Source: Yamagishiella unicocca (lineage: Eukaryota; Chlorophyta; Chlorophyceae; Chlamydomonadales; Volvocaceae). From it: a stretch of 64,000 nt of DNA. Location of the stretch: the NCBI GenBank assembly GCA_003116995.1, contig BDSL01000010.1:558001-622000 (forward strand), written 5' to 3'. Shown in pieces: positions 57,553 to 64,000 of this stretch (the stretch's first letter is position 1; each line of letters opens with the position of its first letter). A program made the position numbers and the translations under genes. Below the pieces are notes generated by a model. It made no database searches. It worked only from the letters and a program-made list of their open reading frames with translations, and was not told where the DNA came from.

Positions 57553-60486
57553 ATGGCGCGCTCTGCCTCCGCCAGCGCCGCGGCGCTTCTGATGCTGCTC
57601 GCGGCAGCGTTAGCTGCCAACCCAAGCCTAGCCTCCGGTACGTGCACAATGCGGTGTAAGGGACCCGCAATGCGTCCGAAATGCGCCCAATCAACGCGGC
57701 CGGCCCTTTGGATTTTCACAGAAGCCATCCTGAGATTTTTCGCGCCAGGGCCCGCTATTCAGGCACACGTAGCCTGGCAGCCTTGCTCACACGTAAATGC
57801 AGCCCTGGCTGGGAGCGCTCCCGCGATCAATCCGATTTATCCCTCACAGCTAGCGACACCTCCCGACACAAAACTCCGACACCGCCTAACCTTGCCACTA
57901 CACCGTCCACTCCGCTGCGCCGCGCCCAGCCCTTCATGCTCGTCCTCGCCCTCCTCCTCCCCCGCACCCGCCCTCGCGTTCGCAGTTGAGGCGCGCCGCG
58001 CGCTGCGCCAGGCTGGATCCGCGCAGGCCAACGCCGGCGCCTACGCCGGCGCCAGCGGCGGCGGCGCCGGCGGCGCTACAGCGCAGGCGCAGGCGCAAGC
58101 CATCGCGCAGGCGGCCGGTGCCGGCAACGCGCAAGCCCTGTCACAGGTGGGCGTCTGCCGCCATCGCGCGCGCGGCCTGACCCATGGGTCGTTATGATGG
58201 CGCACGCCCTCTGCCTTGACCTGCGGCCGGCGCCGCGCCCAAATGGATGCATAGCTTTAGCCCCCGATTACTATTGCAGCGCTGCAATGATCTAGGTGTC
58301 CATTACGGAGTGCCACAATCCGATGTATGGCTATCATGCTTGTATAATCTACACATGTATAACCTACACATCGCTCCTAGCCCCGCTCCGAAACTGCTTT
58401 TAGCCTACGTCCTCATTCTTCCCTCCTTCCAGGCCATCGTCGGCGCCGGTGCTGGCGGCGGCGGCGGCGCGGGCGGCGCTGCCGGTGGCAGTGCCGGCGC
58501 TGGTGCTGGTGGTGCTGGTGGTGCTGGTGCTGGTGGTGCAGCCGGTGCTGGCGGCGGTGCAGGCGTCCCTACTCCCCAGGCTGCCGCCCAGGGTATCGCA
58601 CAGGCCGCCGCGCAGGTGGGCAGGCGCTGGGGTCACAACGAGCGAGGTTACCGGCACACTAGTCCTAACAAGTCCTTTGCGACAAGTCCTATGCAAGGCG
58701 TTAAGAGCTGCTGACCTCTCGCATCCCACGTTGGGCCGTTTGAGACGTAGCAGGGTTGATGCGGGGATCGGGTCGAGTGGTCCATGTATGGCGCAGTGGG
58801 TTGGTCGTTGTTTCGGCATGACGACAGCTCCCGAGTGCACACTTGTCTGCAGGGCGGAGCCGCTCAGAACACCCTCGCCCAGGCCATCGCCTCTGCGTCT
58901 GCTCAGTGTAAGAGCTTTGGTGGTTGGCGGTTGGTGCTCGCTGGTGCCTGGTGGTTGTTGTACAGGGACGTGCAAGCGTGTGGGTTGTAGTGCAGCGAGC
59001 CGGCGCGCAAAGGGCTCGGAGGTTTGCGGCGTACGTTGGGGCAATCCTCTTTCAGTCTTGTGTTGTGGTGCCTTTTACCTTATCTGCCTGTGCCTAGCTA
59101 TTGCGGCTATCCCGTACGTGTAGCTTTTCCGCCGAACTCACCGTCTCCATGATTCCACCATGCCTCCCATCAATCTTTGTACTCCTGCCCCGAGTTACCT
59201 AACGGCCTTCCTAACGGCCTTCCTAATCGCCGCCGCGCTCCGGCCTCCCTCGGTCCCGCCCTGCCTGCCCCGCCCCACCCCACGCAGCCCAGGGAGCCAC
59301 CACCAACACCCTCGCAGAGGCCCTGGCGACGGCTCAGGCGCAAGGCAAGGCTCAGGCTGTAGGTCAGACGCTGGCTCAGGCAGCCAACCAGGGAGGCAAC
59401 GCACAGCAGGCAGTAGTCACCGACGCCATTGCCAAGGTGAGCGAGTGGTTGCGTTGGGTTGGGCGTGGCCCTGCTGGCGAGTGCGCGGGTGGCTTGGTGG
59501 CTGGCGCGCAGAGGGGCTGCAGACGATTATTGCACGCGCGCTGAGTGAGCTGTGCGCCTTGCCTGAGCTGTGCGCCTTTGCGCGCCGAGTGAGCTGTGCG
59601 CCTTCACTTTGTTACCGGTATGCAGCCGCAAGTCCCACAATCAGCCATCCAATTAGCCACCGCTCGACAGTCTTCGGAGTGTTATACAGCCGCAAATTTC
59701 GCGGTCAGCAGCCAAGCATCTGACCGATCATCCATCCACCTCCTGATACACTCAACATGAGATGTACATCCCATCCTACGGTCGCAGATCTTTCCTTCCA
59801 TTTGCTTCCCATCCCGTAAGCATTCCTGTCCAATCCTTTTCCCACCTCTTTTAACCAAAGCGCTCGCTAGTAACTAGATTGCAAGGATCTCGATGTGGTC
59901 TGTAGGTGACAGTGTCGGCCTCGGGGTCGGGGTCGGGCTCGGGGTCGAGGTCGGGGCTGCCCCAGCCACCGTCGCGGCCTCGCCCCGATGCACAGGCTGC
60001 CAGCTCCGGCTCCGGCGGCTCCCAGCAGGCTGCTGCCCAGGCCATCGCCCAGGCCGCCGCGTCCGGCGGCTCCCGCCTCCAACACCGCTGCCCAAGCCAT
60101 CGCGCGTGCTGCCTCTAGCTGTGAGTATCACGCCCCTTCCAAGCTACACCTTCCGCACATATTATCTATCGCGGTCCCTTGCACGGTTGTCAGCCTGCGC
60201 CTCGTTGCCGGCCATAAGGCGCCACAAACAGTCACGCCTCCGTGCTTGCCTGCTTCGCGACAGAGGGGCGTACGTCTCAGGACGACCCACGGGTCACACC
60301 TCGTGGACGTAGGTTTTTTGTGTGAAGGGCTGTTGGGTTGTGGACCTGCCGCCTTAAAACTGCTTCCATGGCTCCCCCCCGCCCGACCTTCGTTGCCCCT
60401 CCCGTCCCGCAGCCCCCACCGCCGCCGCCAATGCCGTCGTGCAGGCGCTCGCCGTGGGTGCTGCCGGCGGCTCGGCTCAGGCCCAG
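57553..60486 (+). CDS. Secreted Gly/Ala/Gln-rich silk-like protein, frameshifted near the 3' end
   Basis: Exons: 57553-57637, 57986-58146, 58433-58615, 58853-58907, 59288-59436, 59996-60120, 60413-60486 or slightly beyond. Exon 1 is a clean signal peptide (ARSASASAAALLMLLAAALA, cleavage around NPSLAS). Every later exon encodes the same style of repeat: Ala/Gly-rich stretches joined to AQAIAQAA, AQGIAQAAAQ, LAQAIASASAQ, LAEALATAQAQ or AQAIARAAS. The repeats recall spidroin-like sequences, but homology is not claimed; an extracellular or cell-wall structural role is a guess. In exon 6 the frame changes after SGG because of one extra base in CTCCCGCC (60070-60077). Removing it restores both the repeat and the phase of the next intron. 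After AQAQ the frame runs into kinesin sequence and stops at 60505. Confidence 0.72.
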
Positions 60487-60559
60487 ACTTCCTGGAGGCA
60501 AAGATGAACCTGGTGGACCTGGCAGGCAGCGAGCGAGCCAAGCGCACCAAGGCAGAAGG

Positions 60560-60678
60560 CGGACGCCCCACGGCGGGCCCTTGGGATGTTATCGTGTCCT
60601 GGGATTTAATGGGGTATGATGTCTCCAGTTAAATCCCAGGACACGATAACATCCCAAGGGCCCGCCGTGGGGCGTCCG
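60560..60678. repeat. Perfect inverted repeat, 49-bp arms
   Basis: Arms 60560-60608 and 60630-60678 are exact reverse complements (CGGACGCCCCACGGCGGGCC and on) with a 21-nt loop. The left arm begins inside the kinesin exon at AEGG and ends its reading frame. Confidence 0.95.
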
Positions 60679-60783
60679 AAAACGCATAGCGTACACGTCA
60701 GGCCAAACCACCTGACCCAACTTGGGAGTCGTCGTGCCATGCGTCGTTTCCTAGTGCCAGCAGCCCAAGGTTGATGTCAATAC

Positions 60784-61027
60784 TCTTCGGCCATGTGGGT
60801 CAGCGATGACCTCCCCAACCGTCAACCCACCTGCAAAAGACGAGTTAGCTTGGAGCCGCGATGTCCCTTCTTGTCCGCCAGCACATTGATGACTTTCATC
60901 ATCAATGCGCTGGCGGACAAGAAGGGACACGTGCCGTATCGCGGCTCCAAGCTGACTCGTCTTCTGCAGGTGGGTTGACGGTTGGGGAGGTCATCGCTGA
61001 CCCACATGGCTGACCCACATGGCCGAA
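60784..61027. repeat. Imperfect inverted repeat with about 108-bp arms carrying a kinesin exon
   Basis: The right arm (60900 to about 61027) holds the exon for ADKKGHVPYRGSKLTR and its GTGGGT donor. The left arm (about 60784-60891) is its reverse complement with three transitions and a 9-nt deletion in the exon part. The right arm has an extra 13-nt duplication (CTGACCCACATGG). The loop is 8 nt. Confidence 0.93.
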
Positions 61028-61637
61028 AGCATTACGTCTTCGCGTTTTGGCATGCACCAAGCAGCTGGTACAGCAAACGCACATTCTGGCCAAGGGGCTC
61101 CGGCCCTGATTACCATCCGTAACATCTTTTACCGGTACGGGTTGCTTGACCCGCGCAGGACTCGCTGGGCGGAAACAGCCGCACCGTCATGATCGCCTGT
61201 GTGAGCCCCGCGAATACCAACTTCGAAGAGAGCCTCAGCACACTGAGGTAAATACGGCATGCTGTGTGACAGGGGATGAAGGGACTCCATTGGTTATGGG
61301 CTGAACGTTAATGGCGCGATAGAGCTAGCATTATGGCTTATGGGGCATGCAGTGGTGCCAAACCTGGCAATGGCCGGCAATAAGACGACTCAAATTCCGA
61401 TGAACCAGGTGTGCGTATCAGTGGTTGCGGTACGGGGGCACCGTAATGGCAGCCCTACGTCCTGAGCTTACAGCGCGTGAGCTTACAGCGCGTGTGCCTA
61501 AGGCATCCCAACATGAGCCTTTTTCCATTGCTGCCCATACTCGCTCCAGGTATGCAGACCGAGCAAGACAGATCAGAAACAAGCCCGTTGTGAACAGGGA
61601 CCCGATGGCGGCGCAGTTTGCGGTGCTGCGGAACACG

Positions 61638-62629
61638 GTGGCTAAGCTAATGTCCAGAAAATGTGTCACTGAAGCGGGCGCTGGCTGCGATGGGTACCGA
61701 CAGTGCACTAGATTTGTCCTACGCGGAGTTGATCCACAAATGCGCCAAGTGCCAGCGCTGCTGCCCCTGCAAGCGGTGCGGCCATATGGAGCGACACCGG
61801 GTGCCCAGGGTGTAAGGGGGTGTAAGCTTTGGCTTATACAGAAATCCCTAATCTATTGACACATAAATGGATGCACACGTCCACGCCGTGCGCACTAATC
61901 CATAAGGCAAACTCGCTCGCCGTACATGCCTCCGCACGCTACTTAGTGTGCTTGCTCGAGATATCACGGTATCTATTGATACCACCTTCATACAGACATA
62001 CGGATGATTACGTCTTTGTTACATAGTATTAGCGCTGGACCCTCTTACTGGTATCCACGTCCGGAGGCACGCCTCACTAGTTCGGTAAGCCACCTTAGAA
62101 GATCCAGGGCAGAATAGCTATCAGCTTACAGCACCTGCTGGCGGCCCGACACAAGCTAGTCGCTGCACCCCCTCAGCTACACCCCCCTCAGCTACCCAGC
62201 CGGCTATCCGTACAGCTTGCCAAAAACCCTTCGGTCGTCCCTTCCGTGGGTTCAGTGTCGCGCCACCCCCTTCCAACTCCCTGCCCTCCCTTTTGTCGTT
62301 ACACAAATACCCCCTCCCCCTAGACTGCCACTATGCCACCTTTCCCCCAGGCTGCTCCTGGTCACCCAGCACCAGCGCGGGCACGTAGGCCGCCGCTCCG
62401 AAGACCGGCAGCGTGCACTACATGTTGACGTGGTTGTCCTCAGCCTTCACCCTTCATTCTCTGCACGACCGCAGCAGCTTATTTTGCCGACTCTCGACAC
62501 CAACCAAAGGCCTGCCCGTCAGCCACACACTGCTCCTCTCACGAGAAGAACGACTGCACCATACCCCATAGCGATCCGCCTCCAAACAGCGACTTGATCG
62601 TCGGACCCAATCCCCCCGCCGCCGGGTCA
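61638..62629. other. Intergenic region
   Basis: No gene is supported. An alternative frame at 61670-61816 encodes a short cysteine cluster (HKCAKCQRCCPCKRCG) that could belong to the kinesin remnant, but no splice link was found. The right half contains the presumed 3' UTR of the Miro gene. Confidence 0.5.
62299..62303 (-). terminator. Candidate TGTAA polyadenylation signal for the Miro gene
   Basis: TTACA on the plus strand (TGTAA on the minus) lies about 330 bp past the stop codon at 62630-62632, a typical volvocine 3' UTR length. Confidence 0.45.
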
Positions 62630-63639
62630 CTACCGCCGCCGGCCCTGGACGCCGGAGGCGGTACCGCCGCCGGCGCGGACGCCCGTGCTGGCGGACACCA
62701 CCACCGCGGCGCTCGCCGCCTTGCTGCCGCCGCCGCGCTTGCCGCCGCTGTCGCCCTCGCCGTCCGAGTACATGGCGTAGAGGCAGTAGGCGCCCAGCCC
62801 GGTGAGCGCCACAGCCACGGCTCCGACCGCGAGCCGGCGCTGCAGCCGCCGGCGGGCTTTCCGGGCCGGCATCACTGGGATGTGCGCCTCGGGCGCTAGC
62901 AGGGAGGCGGCCAGGGTTTGTCTGTGGCGGCGAGGGAGGGAAGGAGGGGCGTTGAGGGGGGAAAAGCAGCAACAGGGCTTCGTTGGCGACGTGGTGACAG
63001 GGGCAGGCGCGATTTTAGGCGCGTCGCGAGCGGGATGGAGACGATGCCGTGTCGCGAGCGGGATGGAGACGATGCCGTGTCGCGAGCGGGATGGAGACGG
63101 TCCACTTGTCCGATGAGCTAATGAGGCAATGGTGCTTCGTGCCGGTGGCTAAGCGGTCCTCCTCTCCTCGCCCGCGCCGTCAGAACCCTGAACCCATCTG
63201 CATCTCTTGCCTCCCAGAACACAGCCTGGTGGGCCTGTACCGTACGGCATGCGGTGAGCGAGAGGCCCATGCAGGGCTTCGAATGATGCGCGATGAGCGA
63301 GACGCCCGTGCGGGGCTCCGCTAGGGAAGCCGCCGCACTGTTGTAGGGCTGCTTGGTGTTTATTTGTTCCAAACCCGACATCCCTGCTGTCGCTACGCAT
63401 CCCGAACATCGCAAACCTCCCAACAGCTCCTGAGCTCCGTACACAGAACCAACAGTCCATGCCCAACCCACTCGACGTACCTGAAGACGCCGCCCATGGC
63501 CGTCATGTCGGCGGCTGCCACCGGCAGCGGCTCCGGCAGAGACAGGTCCCCGCACGCCGCGGCCACCCGCTCCCTCAGCTCCCCGCACATGCCCACGTCG
63601 TCCTTGGTCGCCACCAGCAACACCGGCAGCGTCTCGCAG
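62630..63639 (-). CDS. Mitochondrial Rho GTPase (Miro), 3' part
   Basis: Two exons are visible: 63481-63639 and 62630-62921, joined in phase; upstream exons lie beyond the window. The first encodes the end of the C-terminal GTPase domain: LPVLLVATKDD (the TKDD-type G4 motif region), a helical segment, then AAADMTAMGGVFR, matching the family pattern ending in NVFRR. The second encodes a linker (EAHIPVMPARKARRRLQRR) and a single membrane helix (LAVGAVAVALTGLGAYCLYA) that would anchor the protein in the outer mitochondrial membrane. Miro proteins link mitochondria to motors and control mitochondrial shape. Oddly, about 47 residues rich in Gly, Ser and Ala follow the helix, whereas family members usually end soon after it. 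Confidence 0.85.
63023..63105. repeat. 28-bp tandem repeat in the Miro intron
   Basis: Three copies (the last partial) of a unit starting GTCGCGAGCGGGATGGAGAC and ending GATGCCGT lie in the intron 62922-63480. Confidence 0.9.
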
Positions 63640-64000
63640 CTGAAAGGGGAGGGGGCGGGCGGGTGTGTGTGTCGGGGGGGGGGTATTATATAGGTAGGGA
63701 TAGGCGGCGGGAAGAACGGGGCCAAGGGCGAGCAGGATAGCGCTACTAGGTAACGCGGGGCAGAGCTGAATATGCACGTGAAACAGGAGGGTCGACAGAC
63801 GAGGCAGGTATGGCCAAACATGGGATGGCGTAAAGACTTGGTGCATCCCATCCCAAACATGGGATGGGATAACATGGGACGGGATATATCAGTACGCGAT
63901 GTACAAGAGAAGCAGGTGTGGCCAAAATGCTACTGCTGCGGGCCGGCTCCACGGCTACATCGCCGCATCCGGTGCTCCTGTCCTGCGGCACGCGCTTCCC
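63640..64000 (-). other. Intron of the Miro gene, window edge
   Basis: No further Miro exon was recognised. A short duplicated motif (CCCATCCCAAACATGGGATG and neighbours) lies at about 63820-63880. The segment is presumably intron up to the window edge. Confidence 0.5.

Larger units (their letters stand above)
60487..61637 (+). pseudogene. Broken kinesin-4 motor-domain fragment
   Basis: Four pieces of a kinesin motor domain lie in order. At 60487-60566 is FLEAKMNLVDLAGSERAKRT (switch II region) plus AEGG. At about 60892-60969 is INALADKKGHVPYRGSKLTR plus LLQ. At 61159-61247 is [20 protein letters not shown]. At 61550-61637 is YADRARQIRNKPVVNRDP and the start of the neck. The NKPVVNRDP motif points to the kinesin-4 (KIF4/FRA1) family. 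The P-loop and switch I half is absent, and the conserved stretch between the first two pieces (about 16 residues) is missing, replaced by two inverted repeats. Acceptors and donors of the last two exons are intact, so the damage looks local. After 61637 the frame stays open to 61859 without kinesin features. This is either a decayed copy or a misassembled part of a real gene. Confidence 0.75.

Noticed and set aside
61670..61816. Cysteine cluster HKCAKCQRCCPCKRCG as the kinesin-4 C-terminal Cys-rich domain
   Set aside because: It lies only some 30 bp after the neck exon in another frame, far too early for a kinesin tail, and no splice site links it.

Overview
The window is nuclear DNA of a volvocine green alga (Chlamydomonas/Gonium/Volvox lineage). 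Evidence: two pherophorin genes (an extracellular-matrix family typical of this group), many short GC-rich exons with standard GT..AG introns, long Ala/Gly/Pro/Gln-rich inserts in coding exons, TGTAA as the likely polyadenylation signal, and abundant intronic minisatellites. Exons are strongly GC-rich while several intergenic stretches are near 50% GC; the species cannot be fixed from sequence alone. Gene models below were built by hand from splice sites and codon phase. Six models close in frame from ATG to stop.

Layout. (1) 0.4-9.8 kb, plus: a leucine-rich-repeat protein whose repeats are interrupted by very large low-complexity inserts; its 5' end is unresolved. (2) 13.1-15.9 kb and 18.8-22.5 kb, plus: tandem pherophorin genes with the same six-exon layout and patches of near identity. 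(3) 25.3-35.3 kb, plus: a 15-exon copper-radical oxidase of the glyoxal oxidase type with an N-terminal membrane segment and a Pro/Thr/Lys stalk; an antisense tRNA-Arg(CCG) gene sits in intron 8. (4) 48.2-38.0 kb, minus: a 16-exon gene for an unrecognised 663-residue protein with one C2H2/BED-like finger. (5) 49.1-53.7 kb, plus: an R3HCC1/R3HCC1L-like protein. (6) 56.3-55.3 kb, minus: a thylakoid-lumen PsbP-domain protein. (7) 57.6-60.5 kb, plus: a secreted Gly/Ala/Gln-rich silk-like protein that runs directly into a broken kinesin-4 motor fragment (60.5-61.6 kb) carrying two strong inverted repeats. (8) 63.6-62.6 kb, minus: the 3' end of a mitochondrial Rho GTPase (Miro).

A short interspersed repeat family, starting with a palindrome (TGTAAC-n-GTTACA), is scattered between about 15 and 36 kb in both orientations, mostly in introns and spacers. 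One further copy at 53.86 kb lies just after a stop codon and provides a TGTAA.

Two themes link neighbours: extracellular-matrix or cell-surface products (pherophorins, anchored glyoxal oxidase, possibly the silk-like protein) and organelle proteins (PsbP-like, Miro). There is no sign that the genes form a single pathway. The most unusual stretch is 60.0-61.1 kb, where a silk-like gene, a frameshift, a kinesin fragment and two foldback repeats meet.
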